Below are positions 35,901 to 46,657 of a stretch of DNA of 64,000 nt, in pieces. The DNA is from Rosa chinensis (lineage: Eukaryota; Streptophyta; Magnoliopsida; Rosales; Rosaceae), in NCBI RefSeq assembly GCF_002994745.2, contig NC_037094.1:6432001-6496000 (forward strand), read 5' to 3'. A program made the position numbers and the translations under genes. The notes beneath the pieces are model-generated. The model saw nothing but the letters and a program-made list of their open reading frames with translations. It was not told where the DNA came from and made no database searches. How positions within the stretch are numbered: the stretch's first letter is position 1; each line of letters opens with the position of its first letter.

Positions 35901-37357
35901 GGAATTGGATACTTGAGCTCTTTGTATGGACTGACACAGCTATCTTCTCCCACCCATGCCCTTGAAAGACCTTATACCTCTGTCGTACCATCATCAGTTG
36001 GCCCTTCTAGCAGCAGCCCAAATGAACAAGCCTTCCCAGAGAGGCCTAGAGAACCTGAATGCCAGCATTACCTGAGAACTGGATACTATAAATTTGTACC
36101 CTCATGTCGGTACCACCATCCTCGAGATCAGATTGCACCAAGGACAAATTGTCTCCTCAGTCCAGTTGGTCTTCTTGGCAATTCAGGTATGTATGTTATT
36201 TGTTGCATACATTGGTGATATATCTTCTATTATTTTGTAGAGTTGATATATTAATTGCCTTCTCAAATCTGTAAACGACGATCTCTTACAGGCTCTAATG
36301 CTTGGCCTTCATTCAGTCAAGTGTCATTGTCAATGGAAGATTTTCAGACGTCTTTGGATTTGAAATTGAATGCTCAGCATAGCCTTCTCCAGACACCAAT
36401 GTCACCTTGTGTATCCATAAGTCGAAGAATAAGCAGCAATGACAAGTCCAGTCAGTCAGATGTAGAGGATAAGAGTGAGCTTGATGAGATTCAAAGCCAA
36501 ATTTCAGGTGTCACTGTTCCGGAGTCTCTACATGATCCACTTGAAAGTAAAGATCAATGTCCAATGAATGTGAACAACACTTTGGAATATGCAGCTTCAG
36601 GGACAACTCCGAATTCAGTTAACGTTGATGGTCAGTCTGTTACTTGTAACAGCAGTAAGTGTATAAACTACTTCGTTCAATTAGTCAATGTCAATAATTC
36701 TGATCATTCAGAGCTAGCTCCACATGTATTTTAATCTCCATATATCTCATGCTTCACGATTTGGTTGCAACTTGTGTGTTATAGTAGGTGAGATTGGAAG
36801 CATATCACAGAAGCAGGGAGTTAAAGAAAAAGTTGCATTTAGAACAAAATCAGAGATCGAGATATTGGATGATGGATTCAAATGGAGGAAGTATGGGAAA
36901 AAATTTGGGAAGAACAGCACAAATCCAAGGTATAGCAAATTAACAACACCAAATGCAAATAAATACAATTTACAGCGAAGACTAGATGCAGGCTAGATAG
37001 CTACAGACCAAAAAAATAAAAGCTAGATAAATTGCTGATACATATGTAATCTCATCATACTATCATTACTATGTTGATTGCAGGAATTACTATAAGTGTG
37101 CATATGAAGGCTGCCCAGTGAAAAAGAGAGTTGAAAGAGATGGACAAGATCCAAGTTATGTAATTACGTGTTATAACGGGGTTCATAACCATACAAGCCT
37201 TGGCAAAAGAACCCAGCGAGTACCCGCCAGCCACCCTCAACCTCTCCCTTTTCCCCTCCCTATAGGGAAGGAAGAGAGCTTTACGTTCGATCATCTTGCA
37301 GACGATAATCAGGAAGAGAGCGTTCTGTTCGATCATCTTGCAGACCATATTCAATAA
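32997..37357 (+). CDS. Chimeric RPW8-RPW8-NB-ARC-CCCH-WRKY resistance gene, one internal stop
   Basis: The exon chain 32997-34883, 35665-35727, 35838-36186, 36292-36654, 36788-36929 and 37084-37357 keeps one frame through five GT/AG introns, for 1026 codons. Exon 1 alone encodes two RPW8 domains (about 1-160 and 215-340, separated by a Pro/Ala run), a linker and a partial NB-ARC. The NB-ARC has a P-loop (GPAGCGKTTLAR, about 493-504), kinase 2 (LLVLDDVW, about 569-576) and an RNBS-B-like ILVTSRSEF. GLPL, MHD and leucine-rich repeats are missing. The RPW8-NB pairing marks the helper-NLR (RNL; NRG1/ADR1) class. The CCCH and WRKY parts are described separately. An in-frame TAA (33228-33230, codon 78) interrupts RPW8 domain 1. 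The first later in-frame ATG is at 33381. The locus may be a pseudogene, an expressed truncated form, or have a sequencing error. That it is one transcript is inference from phase matching. Confidence 0.6.
33228..33230 (+). other. In-frame stop codon in RPW8 domain 1
   Basis: The frame reads MEEG, TAA, then ELVYKLSRLGVWN. The paralogue at 48894 reads MEEGVKLVAKLSSVGIWN at the same place, so the family's reading continues on both sides. No GT/AG pair was found that would cleanly remove the stop while keeping the domain. Confidence 0.9.
34884..35664. other. 781-bp intron or gap between NB-ARC and CCCH exons
   Basis: The sequence begins GTAATT and ends GCATTCAG, so it can be an intron in phase 0. 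It contains no coding segment resembling the missing NB-ARC parts (GLPL, MHD) and no transposon ends that I recognise. Confidence 0.55.
35665..36186 (+). CDS. CCCH zinc-finger exons (ZFN1-like), partial and internally placed
   Basis: Exons 35665-35727 and 35838-36186 encode a fragment of a ZFN1-type CCCH protein, with TGDYPERVGKPIC joining YYLKTGTCKFGPSCKFHH across the intron. Finger 1 is intact (C-x8-C-x5-C-x3-H). Finger 2 (ECQHYLRTGYYKFVPSCRYHH) has Tyr where the second Cys belongs, so its zinc site is incomplete. ZFN1 proteins normally have five fingers and their own N-terminus. Here the first and last fingers and any start codon are absent, and both ends fall at splice sites. That is why I treat these exons as part of the upstream gene rather than a separate one. 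CCCH fingers bind RNA or DNA. A role as an integrated sensor domain is inference. Confidence 0.75.
36292..37357 (+). CDS. WRKY domain exons, WRKYGKK variant (group IIc, WRKY50/51-like)
   Basis: Exons 36788-36929 and 37084-37357 encode KVAFRTKSEIEILDDGFKW, then RKYGKKFGKN, then the zinc site C-x4-C-x23-H-x-H (YYKCAYEGC, VHNH). The intron splits the domain after NPR, the usual place for group IIc. WRKYGKK replaces WRKYGQK, as in WRKY50/51, which act in salicylate/jasmonate crosstalk and PR1 control in Arabidopsis. The preceding exon (36292-36654) encodes a Ser-rich segment of unknown origin that links CCCH and WRKY in matching phase. The tail after the WRKY domain contains a repeated DHLAD motif. 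If the upstream fusion is not real, this would be a WRKY gene lacking a clear start. Confidence 0.85.
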
Positions 37358-37707
37358 TTAGTGTTCATCTTCCGGACAATATTGAACAAGTAGTGCATGC
37401 TCATCTTGCAGGCCATATTGAATAAGTAACATTCTTATATTATATACTGCTACTAGCTTGTGAATTTGGAAGGACTTGCAAATATTTGAAATTTTCTTTT
37501 TTTGAATTTCAATTGATTGATGTCCTAATGGTATCAGGATAGAGCAGTAGCTCTATACATATAGAAGAACAATACATTTGATTATATAGAGATTCTTATA
37601 TAGGGCAAATGTACCACGTGTCTGGTAGGGTTGTCCAATGACCAATCAATGAATATGCACGAGAAAAATATTTTAATAAGTAAAAATAGTTTCATTAACT
37701 TTCTCCC

Positions 37708-37913
37708 TGTTGTAGAGAAACTGAAATTGAGAGGAATTTACTGTATATTCTCATTGATAATATATAGAGGATTACAATGCATAGAATCTCAATCATACAA
37801 GGAAAGTAATCGTACATTGAATATGAATCTAGATCATTCTAATTTAACCCTATTACCACTAGGGCAAGTAACCTAGAGTTTGGGCCAAACACAAGTTAGG
37901 ATTTACTTGAACA
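37708..37913 (-). repeat. 3' LTR of the copia element
   Basis: 206 bp. Matches 46374-46591 apart from about eleven substitutions and a missing 12-base piece (aggggcctcttt-like). Confidence 0.93.
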
Positions 37914-38105
37914 CTCCCCCTTGTGTTGCCCAAAAGCGGTGCTTCTCTCGTTGCCTTGTTAAAAACCTTGCCGAATAACAAAAACCCAGTGGGACAAAAA
38001 TAACCTCGATCGAAGGGGAAAAAGAGCACAACACACCCTTCACGATTCGAGACGAACATGTAGACATCTCCCCCTGATGTCTGTGCCTCTCCCTGATGAC
38101 TACGG

Positions 38106-40244
38106 TCATGGGAGTTCAGATAATTTCCGCAAGCCAATTCTTGCCACATGTTTCTCGAACGTGGATTTGGGCAATGACTTAGTAAACAAGTCTGCCACAT
38201 TGTCCTTAGATCGGACCTGGTTCACTTTGATCTTGAGGAGCTTCTGTTGTTGCTGATTGTAGAAGAATTTAGGCGATATATGCTTGGTGTTGTCACCTTT
38301 GATGTAGCCTTGCTTCATTTGTTCAATGCAAGCAGCATTATCCTCATAAATGCTTGTTGGCTCATCTGTGGTAGACTTCAGACCACAATTGCTTCGAACA
38401 TGCGTAACTATGGACCTAAGCCATATACATTCACGAACTGCTTCGTGAAGAGCAATAATCTCTGTATGATTCGAAGAGGTAGCGACTAAGGTCTGCTTTG
38501 TAGACCTCCAAGATATCGCGGTCTTTCCCACGGTGAAAACATAACCAGTTTGGGAGCGACCTTTGTGTGGGTCAGAGAGGTACTCAGCATCAGCAAAACC
38601 TTCCAAAACACTTATATCATTTTGGGATGGGGAGAGGGAACGCAGTCCACCATACGTGGCGTCCCTGACACTAGATGGGTCCGAATCCATCTTTTCTCTA
38701 TAGGGATAGAACAAGCCCATATCAATCGTACCACTTAGGTATCGAAAGATATCTTTAACACCAGTCCAATGACGTCGTGTTGGTGCAGAGCTATATCTAG
38801 CTAGCAAGTTCACAGCGAATGAGATATTTGGTCTTGTGCATTGTGCTAAGTACAATAATGCGCCTATTGCACTTAGGTAGGGCACTTCTGCCTCTAGCAC
38901 TTCTTCGTCGTCATCTTTTGGACAGAATAGATCCTTCTTTGGATCAAGACTACGGACGACCATTGGGGTGCTTGAAGGCTTAATCTTGTCAGTGTTGAAA
39001 CGCCTAAGCATCTTTTGGGTATAAGCTAATTGATGAATCAGGATACCATCTCTACGGTGCTCAAGTTCTAAACCGAGACAAAACCGTGTTTTCCCAAGAT
39101 CTTTCATCTCAAACTCGGATTTCAAATGTTCAACGGTTTCCCTTAACTCTTTAAGGGTGCCAATTATGTTCATGTCATCAACATAAACCGCTACTATTAC
39201 AAATCCGAAACTTGTCCTTTTTATGAACACACATGGGCATAGTTCATTATTGACATATCCCTTTCCAATCAAGTAGTCACTTAGACGGTTATACCATATC
39301 CGTCCAGATTGTTTCAATCCATGTAGTGAGCGTTTTAATCTAATTGCAAACACACTCTGTGGTTTAGAGCTATTTGATTTAGGTAACTGAAGTCCATCTG
39401 GGACCTTTATGTATATTTCCGTATCTAGATCCCCATATAGATACGCTGTAACCACATCCATTAGCTGCATGTTCAGTTTTTCAGAAACTACCAAACTGAC
39501 AAGGTAGCGGAACGTTATGACGTCCATTATGGGAGAATAGGTCTCCTCGTAGTCGATTCCAGGGTGTTGTGAGAAGCCTTGCGCCACAAGTCGAGCTTTG
39601 TACCTTACAATCTCGTTTTTCTCATTACGCTTTCTAACGAATACCCATTTGTGACCAACTGGTTTGGTGTTGGGCAGTATTGGTACAACATTGCCAAATA
39701 CCTTTATTTTCGCTAGAGAATCAAGTTTTGCCTGGATCGCATCTTTCCATTTTCGCCAATCAGCTCTACGTTGGTATTCATCAACCAAGCGTGGTTCGAT
39801 ATCATCAATCTCAATAATCTCACGCGCCACTGAATACGCGAATACATCATCAATGATGATGGAGTTTCTTTCCCACGTCCCATGTACACTAATGTAATTT
39901 ACAGAGATCTCTACGTTCTCAGGGATAAGTTCTGACATTGAGGCGTCCCCCAATGATGTCTCTTGGACATAACCATAATCCGGAACATTCTCATGGGACG
40001 GATTTTGAGTATCGATGATCAAAGGATTTGTTTGTGCCTCATTCGCTTTCTTTCTAGGGCGAGTATCCTTCGAACCAATCGGTCTACCGCCCTTCCTTGC
40101 GGGACCTGCGGCCATAGACGCCACATCATTGCCATTCTGGTCAATGGCGCCATCTCTTGGTGTCACAGGAGTGGCGTTATGTCCATTATTTGGGACATCA
40201 ATCCTTGCAGGCACGTTTGCAACAGGTATGTGTGATCTCGTCAC
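38106..40244 (-). CDS. Copia reverse transcriptase and RNase H
   Basis: An unbroken 712-codon minus-strand frame. It has RT fingers (WKDAIQAKLDSLAKIKVFGNVV), the copia motif MDVVTAYLYGDL, the catalytic YVDD (in VAVYVDDMNIIG), and an RNase H domain with GFADAEYLSDPHKGRSQTGYVF and YEDNAACI. It is the C-terminal part of the copia polyprotein. Homology continues upstream past this ATG to about 40385 with a TAG stop in between, so it is a fragment of a longer ORF rather than a separate gene. Confidence 0.95.
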   Translation of the reverse strand: MTRSHIPVANVPARIDVPNNGHNATPVTPRDGAIDQNGNDVASMAAGPARKGGRPIGSKDTRPRKKANEAQTNPLIIDTQNPSHENVPDYGYVQETSLGDASMSELIPENVEISVNYISVHGTWERNSIIIDDVFAYSVAREIIEIDDIEPRLVDEYQRRADWRKWKDAIQAKLDSLAKIKVFGNVVPILPNTKPVGHKWVFVRKRNEKNEIVRYKARLVAQGFSQHPGIDYEETYSPIMDVITFRYLVSLVVSEKLNMQLMDVVTAYLYGDLDTEIYIKVPDGLQLPKSNSSKPQSVFAIRLKRSLHGLKQSGRIWYNRLSDYLIGKGYVNNELCPCVFIKRTSFGFVIVAVYVDDMNIIGTLKELRETVEHLKSEFEMKDLGKTRFCLGLELEHRRDGILIHQLAYTQKMLRRFNTDKIKPSSTPMVVRSLDPKKDLFCPKDDDEEVLEAEVPYLSAIGALLYLAQCTRPNISFAVNLLARYSSAPTRRHWTGVKDIFRYLSGTIDMGLFYPYREKMDSDPSSVRDATYGGLRSLSPSQNDISVLEGFADAEYLSDPHKGRSQTGYVFTVGKTAISWRSTKQTLVATSSNHTEIIALHEAVRECIWLRSIVTHVRSNCGLKSTTDEPTSIYEDNAACIEQMKQGYIKGDNTKHISPKFFYNQQQQKLLKIKVNQVRSKDNVADLFTKSLPKSTFEKHVARIGLRKLSELP

Positions 40245-40399
40245 TTTGGCAAAATCAGAAAATGCATCAGGCAGAGTGTCTGCTACGTTCTAGAGCTCGA
40301 TTATTCTTCGCACTTCAAGTTCGGACTGTGTGGTATGGGGATCGAGATAAGACATAGTGGGGACGGACCACGACAATTCATGTCGTTCCTGTTGAACAT

Positions 40400-42425
40400 A
40401 TGTGTTTGATTTGAGCATTTTTCATTCGCCTATCGCGTAACAATCAACACGGTCATCAAAGATGGGAAGTATTTACGTCCCGGTTTATCGTACCTCGGGG
40501 ATTATGAGCTAGCTAAGAATCCTATGGTTCTAGGTCACCGAAAATCACTTGCACAAACAAATAAAAATAGAAAAAATGCTAAACAAGACACCGAGCCTCA
40601 TTCAAGCATAACTTTGCATTACACAAAGTCACATAGACGGCCTTGCACCAAGCAAGGCCTAGATAGGGCCGTGAAACACACAAAAGTGTTTTTAATGCTC
40701 ACGCCCACATGGATTTATAAATGAATGGTAGTGGGAAAGTCACAATGTTTTTTTTTGGATTTTCAGAAATGATAAATAAACTAACAAACTGCGACATAAA
40801 AATAAGATAGATAGAAGGATGGGATGCATTGCATCAAGGTCACCATGGAAATTCAAGGTTTTCCACACAAATCTAAAATCACATGGAATGATGATGATTA
40901 ATTCAAATGATGCTTCAAATTTTTTGTCGGATTTCCATTTCGCATTAAGAGGTCAAAAAGAAAGCTAAATTGATTGTCATAAAATAGTAGTCAAACCCTA
41001 AACAAAAACAAGAAGAAGAAAGAATACTTAGTTTTTGGCTACCCTATACTAGTCTCAAACCTTATGCCTTGTTAGGGCCATAAGTGTTCAAAACTAAAGG
41101 CTTTAGGTTTCGACAATCGATTGTAACACACTCTAGCAACCATCACCACAAATAATAAGGTCGAAAATAGTATTTGTGATAACAATTACCCTACCCAACA
41201 ATTCCGAATACTATTCCGACAATCAAGGGTAATAATACTCAAAATTGGGTGACTAGAGAACCACAATCTAAGAAATCCAAATGGAAATAGAGAAATGTAA
41301 TGGGCAAATTCCACCATACTCATGCCATAATCTAAATTGAAATATAAATTCTCCAATTTAATATTCCAATTCCAACACACCAAACATAGATTAAGGAGGG
41401 GAAAACCTAAACCATACATCTAGAGTGAAGAAATTAAAGTAAGAGTACACAAATCATATGAATAAACATCAATTTTATTAATTCCTCAACAAAACCATAC
41501 AAAACTAAACTTGGGTTTCAAAACCCTAAAACCATGAGAGGTCACACACAAATATATATCAATACACATCAAACAACACCATAAGAAAGAAATAAGAGAG
41601 AGAAAGAAGAGGGAAAGAGAGGAGAAATCCATGAAATTTAAGGCAAAGCTTGTCACTAGCTATTGCCATAACTTCATGGCTTCTCTTGCTACCCTTATGA
41701 AGCCATGGTGTAGAGATGGTGGCCTAGATACCGGAAATGTGTGTGCCTCCTCCTTTTGCAAGCTTACATGTGAAGAATGGGGGATGAAGAAGAGAATAAG
41801 AGGTGAGAAGGGAGAGAAATCCCAAATTCGGCCAAAATGCCTAAGGTGAAGAAAAATGGGTCTTAAGCTTTTGAAATGTGTGTGCAAAGGTGCTTAAATA
41901 TTCCCTTGGGTTCAAGGGTCAAGATTAGACTTGTACCCAAGATCCAAGGGCTAAAAAATAAGTAGCAAAAGGGTAAAATGAAAAGACTAAAACAACCTAA
42001 TAAAAATGTAGAGAATTAGAAGTTTAGAAAATATTTTGGAAAATATAAACAAAATAGGAGGACAAAAGTGTAAGTGAGTGTGTGTCTAGTGTGAACACAA
42101 ATAAATATCTTCATCCACATGTGTGATGTGTGTGGTCCATTATTATTGTCATTATATCAATTTTGAATTTGAAATTTAAATACAAAGATGTATACAAATG
42201 GGCTTGAGTCTTCACTTGTGTACTTCTTTAGTCTTGGGCCTCGGACTTCTTACTATTGGGCCAAGTTGAGTCCTTTAGTCGAAAGTTGACTTTTTGCTCA
42301 AATTCACTCTTTGTTTAATCTTTTCCCTCTCTTGACCATAATTTCCTACAAATGAAGAAAACAAAGTAATATTACGAAATAATGCTCGAGTATTCGCTAA
42401 TTTCAAGGTAATTAGGGCTAGAAAC
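40400..42425. mobile_element. Unidentified 2-kb insertion inside the copia polyprotein
   Basis: The copia polyprotein similarity stops near 42430 (after SLGADKNTDSH) and resumes near 40400-40440 (QERHELSW), so about 2 kb of foreign DNA splits it. The insert is AT-rich, with no transposase or RT similarity and no clear terminal repeats. It starts and ends near cgcctatcgcgtaacaatc and attcgctaatttcaagg. A short palindrome, acacacgtaaatcgtgtgt, sits at its right border. The exact borders are uncertain. Confidence 0.55.
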
Positions 42426-43600
42426 ACACGTAAATCGTGTGTGAATCAGTGTTCTTATCTGCCCCTAACGATGGGAAGGCTGTCTCATCAAAGTGACAAT
42501 TCGCAAATCTAGTGGGAAAAAGATCGCCTGTCAAGGGTTCAAGATAGCTGACGATGGTTGGAGATTCATATCCAACATAAATGCTCATTCGTAGTTGTGG
42601 ACCCATCTTAGTACGCTGTGGCGGCGTAATAGGCACATAAATGGCACACCCAAAAATGCGTAGGTGCGAGATATCAGGCTCGTACCCAGTCACTAGCTGT
42701 AACGCAGAGTAAGATTGGGTTGCAGTGGGTCGTAGACGAATTAGCGTCGATGCATGCAATATTGCATATCCCCAAGCAGAAACAGGGAGATTGGTGCGTA
42801 TAACCAATGTCCGCACTATCATCTGTAGTCGTTTGATAGCGGCTTCTGCGAGACCATTTTGGGTATGAACATGGGGAACTGGATGCTCTACATCAATCCC
42901 CAGTGACATGCAATAGTCATCGAATGTTTTTGATATAAACTGCCCAGCATTATCTAGTCGAATTGACTTAATAGGATGATCAGGGTAGTGATCCAATAGA
43001 CAGATAATCTGGGCGAGGAGTTTAGCATAAGCAGCATTTCGAGTGGACAACAGCGCGACATGTGACCAGCGTGTCGACGCATCAACCAATACCATAAAGT
43101 ATTTAAAAGGTCCGCATGATGGTTGAATTGGTTCACAGATATCCCCTTAGATTCTCTGTAAGAACGGAATGGGTATTTTAGGATCCTTTGTGTAGGACGG
43201 TCTCGGTCCTAATTTTCCAAAGGAACAGGATTTGCAAAATGAGCGAGGGGCCTTAGAAGCAACCAATGAGAATTTTGATTGGGCCTGAGCTTCTGTAGCG
43301 CTATTAGAAGCAAAGTGTGCCTAAACATCTCCCATCATGGAATTAGAGCCATGAGAATTGGTGTGTGTGGCGTCATGGCCACGAGGAGAGGCAACCATGT
43401 CGTCATGCTCATGGTTGGCGCCATTGATGTCGTCATCACATAGGACTTGGGCAGGCCTATGGCTCCCCAAGACGGCTGCAGCGCCAGAAGCTGCAATTGT
43501 TGCTGTCTTGCTAAGTCCAAGAATCAATTTTTGATTCTTGCTTCTACTCACTCTGAAGAATGGATGTCTGTGTGAAGTCTTTAGTATACGGAGCATTATA
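42418..43600 (-). pseudogene. Copia GAG-pre-integrase and integrase, broken
   Basis: On the minus strand, GHPGRDIMLRILKTSHRH and CKSCSFGKLG correspond to the pre-integrase and HHCC region. MVLVDASTRW...IRLDNAGQF...HTQNGLAEAAIKRL is the DDE core. Stops interrupt the frame near 43321 and near 43147. The C-terminal part is cut by the 2-kb insertion. Confidence 0.85.
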
Positions 43601-43785
43601 TCACGACCAGGATGCCCTAGTCGGTCATGCTAAAGCCAATATGTGTCTGAATCCAAGAGATCTTCTCTTATGACATTATTGGATGCAATTGGTCGAATTG
43701 TAGTGACATAAAGTCCACTAGATTGACATATAAGCTTCTCTAAGATGCGATTTAGTCCGCAATCATTAGAGGTAATGTAAAGGAA

Positions 43786-44073
43786 CTATTTTCCGTTCTC
43801 ATTATGCGTTTCCGCATGAAATTTGTTGGCTCTTATATCTTTAAAGCTCAATAAGGTTCGATTTGTCTTAGGAACGTAGAGAGCTTTAGTGACTTTAATC
43901 AAGGTGCCATTTGGCAATAGGAATTGGGCCATTCCATGTCCTTGAACTAAACCTGATGGCCCAGCCATCGTAGTCACAGAGGAATATGTAGGAAACATCT
44001 CTAAGAATAATTGCATATGTTGTAGAATGGTGTGCGTAGTCGCACTATCCGCAAGACATTGTAGTTCATCCAT
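43786..44073 (-). pseudogene. Copia protease segment
   Basis: The minus-strand frame has the aspartic protease site region LADSATTHTI followed by LPNGTLIKVTKALYVPKTNRTLLS, characteristic of copia protease. It is separated by a frame break from gag and by further breaks from integrase. Confidence 0.8.
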
Positions 44074-44429
44074 TCCTAAAAGAAAAGCTCATAATTAAAA
44101 GTGAGTCATAAAGAAAAGCACTCAACTTTTATTAATAAGCCAAATGGAATTACATCATCGTTTCTTTAACAAAAAAGAATCTAATCCAATAAACTAGCTA
44201 ATGCAAAACAATGGTAGTCGTCTAACTCATTTTGGTAATTTCAATGCAAATGTGACCAGGTGAGTAGAGAGATGTCGGTGAAGCAAAGCTCACTTAAGTA
44301 CCACTTATCTCAAAACCTTCCTAGACATCACACTTACATTGAGTACGCCTCTTTGAAGAAAGACTAATACCATTGGCATCTACTATAATAGTATGACAAT
44401 TGCCTACATCTCTTGGAAAATAAAAAGAC

Positions 44430-45520
44430 TTAATCAAAATTTCCAGTTTCTGGGTCTTGATCCTTGTAGTCTTCCACCCTTAGATCGAGATTGCCATCTT
44501 GATCTTCTTGTTTCATGTAATTTGCCTCCCTTGCTTCACGATACATCTTGTATGCGTTTGCAACGTTCTGGGATGCTTTACACGCCCTTACCCAATGTCC
44601 AGGTAGTCCACATATGAGACAAGCATCATTATGGTTAGGTTCCCTTGATTGAGGTGCTTTGGGAGCGCTATGAGGACAGTTATTGCCTTTGGTGGCATCA
44701 CCACCATAACCGGAGGCTTGGCCTCTCTCTCTCTTCACACTTTTACCTCCACGGTTCCGTGCACGCCTATCTTAGTGGTTTCCTTCCTCTTTAGGGCGAG
44801 AATATGGATTAGAACGTCCAGAATATCCCTATTCTTAGGGTTTCGCTCCTTGCGTCCTCCCTTGGAGGCGCGACTATAATTAGACTCCGGATTTGACTCG
44901 GTTCCCACGGGTCTAGAGTTATAGTTCTTCACAAGTATGTTGTCCTACTTTTCAGCTACGTTCATGGCACCAATTAGCTCATGAAATCTTGTGATGCGTC
45001 TAGCATTGACATCAATCCGATAGTTTTTGGCTATCATCAATGCAGAGACGGGGAAGGTGGAGAGAGTCTTCTCGATCAACATCGTATCAGTGATTTTCTG
45101 TCCACAGAATTCCATCATAGACTTGATACGAAGTGCTTCTGAATTGTAGTCAAGTACAGACTTGAAATCACAGAAGCGGAGGCTATGCCATCTCACTTCT
45201 AAGTCTGGAAGCAGGGAATCACGGACGTTGCCAAAACGCTGCTCAAGTTCTACCCATAGTTTTCTTGGGTCTTCCTCATTGAGGTACTCATTTTAGAGCT
45301 CGTCATTCATGTGCCTTGTCATGAGAATGATGGCTTTAGCTTCATTCGCCTCTCTCTTAGCTCTATTTGCTTCAAAAGCAGCAGCTTGTTGAGGAGTAAG
45401 CATGTCCTGACTTGGCTCTTGGATCGTACTTAGGATCCCATCAGCCTTAAGATTTTGGCGCACATCACGGACCCACTTGTGATATCTTGCGCCTGTTGTT
45501 CAGGTTACTCATCCTAAAAA
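44430..45520 (-). pseudogene. Copia gag with zinc knuckle, several breaks
   Basis: Minus-strand gag similarity runs from MSNLNNRRKISQV near 45515 through FCDFKSVLDYNSEALRI to the zinc knuckle CLICGLPGHWVRAC (C-x2-C-x4-H-x4-C). Stops and frame changes occur near 45470, 45295, 44945 and 44740, so no full gag can be made. Confidence 0.85.
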
Positions 45521-45939
45521 ACAACAAGAAAATAGGGTTAGTTTCGGAGCGAAAAGGGCTACCACAAAAAACTATAAAATTTATGAGCGTAGTCGTTTCC
45601 AAGAAATTAGGGATTTTCTGATCGTAGTCGCTTCCAAGAAAATCCGATTCCAAGAGGGGTTTTGGATTTAGATCGAAACAATGATGTATGTGGTCGATCG
45701 TTTTTCTTCTCAACAAACTCTAAGTTTGGAGGACTCTACACACTCCAAGCTTGGAGTGAGCACGAATCCCCACAGTTCGGCTATTGGTCTCTCCTATGAA
45801 GAAGAAAGGGGGGTAGAAGAAGGGATGTTGGAAGTCCCCGAGAAAAAAAGAAAAACTCAAAAACGGGAACTTTCAGTAAAACATACCTCTTAGGATTGCA
45901 GGGCGTACTCGATCCTCGTTGTAGGATTGTAGATGAGCT

Positions 45940-46160
45940 TCAGTCCTAGGCGAGCATTATAGGGAGATGGCGGTCGCGAAGTCGCAGTAGTCGCGCTGTA
46001 GAGGGCGTGTCCCAGGAATGAGGAGTCGGGGGGGTTGCGGGACTGCGGAGTCGCGGGCGAGTCGCGGTGTCGCAGAGGTCGCTAGGATCGCAGAGTCGCG
46101 GGCGTGCTATATTGAGGTGTCGCGGTCTCGAGGTCGCGGGTGAGTTGCGGTGACACTGGG
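45940..46160. repeat. gtcgcgg-rich leader of the copia element
   Basis: Short irregular repeats of (g)gtcgcgg, gagtcgcggg and tcgcagaggtcgc crowd this stretch between gag and the 5' LTR. It is much more GC-rich than the rest of the element. The repeats lie in the untranslated leader and are not exact tandem copies. Confidence 0.7.
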
Positions 46161-46373
46161 GTCACAAGGGCAGGTGAGCGCATGTGAAGGCAGAAGGCGA
46201 ACAGGGCTTGCGGGAGCTGCAGGGGCAGTGAGGCTAACCTGGTAGGGTTAGCGTTGAGTTACGATGCAGGGGCTGCGGGGCAGTAGTAGCACAGGCAAGG
46301 CTAATTCAGTGGAGTTTGATCAATTTCTGTGTTTTGGTTTCTAAAGCTAGGGTTAAGGCTCGTGCTGATAACG

Positions 46374-46591
46374 TGTTGTAGAGAAACTAAAATTGAGAGG
46401 AATTTGCTGTATATTTTTATTGATAATAGGGGCCTCTTTATATAGAGGATTACAATGCATAGAATCTCAATCATACAAGGAAAGTAATCGTACATTGAAT
46501 AGGAATTTAGATAATTCTAATTTAACCCTATTACCACTAGGGCAAGTAACCCAGAGTTTGGGCCAAACACAAATTAGGGTTTACTTAAACA
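46374..46591 (-). repeat. 5' LTR of the copia element
   Basis: 218 bp, TG..CA ended, followed directly by the ctccc target duplication. On the minus strand it precedes the primer-binding-like site. Confidence 0.93.
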
Positions 46592-46657
46592 CTCCCTAAG
46601 TATTATCTTTTTTATTTAACAAACTATCTCCCCTAAGTATTATATGTTTTATAGGAT

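Larger units (their letters stand above)
37708..46591 (-). mobile_element. Ty1/copia LTR retrotransposon with a nested insertion
   Basis: LTRs at 37708-37913 and 46374-46591 begin and end TG..CA and differ at about eleven positions plus one 12-base indel by eye. A perfect 5-bp target duplication, ctccc, flanks the element (37703-37707 and 46592-46596). On the minus strand the order is leader, gag, protease, integrase, RT-RNase H, which is copia order. A purine-rich tract (aagggggag) precedes the 3' LTR (37914-37924). A primer-binding-like ttatcagcacga follows the 5' LTR. gag and integrase contain stops and frame breaks, so the copy cannot produce its full protein set. A further 2-kb insert lies near 40.4-42.4 kb. 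Confidence 0.93.

Noticed and set aside
35766..36218. A separate CCCH gene starting between 35727 and 35838
   Set aside because: Such a start would drop the first cysteine of finger 1. The finger is complete only if the exon at 35665-35727 is spliced on.
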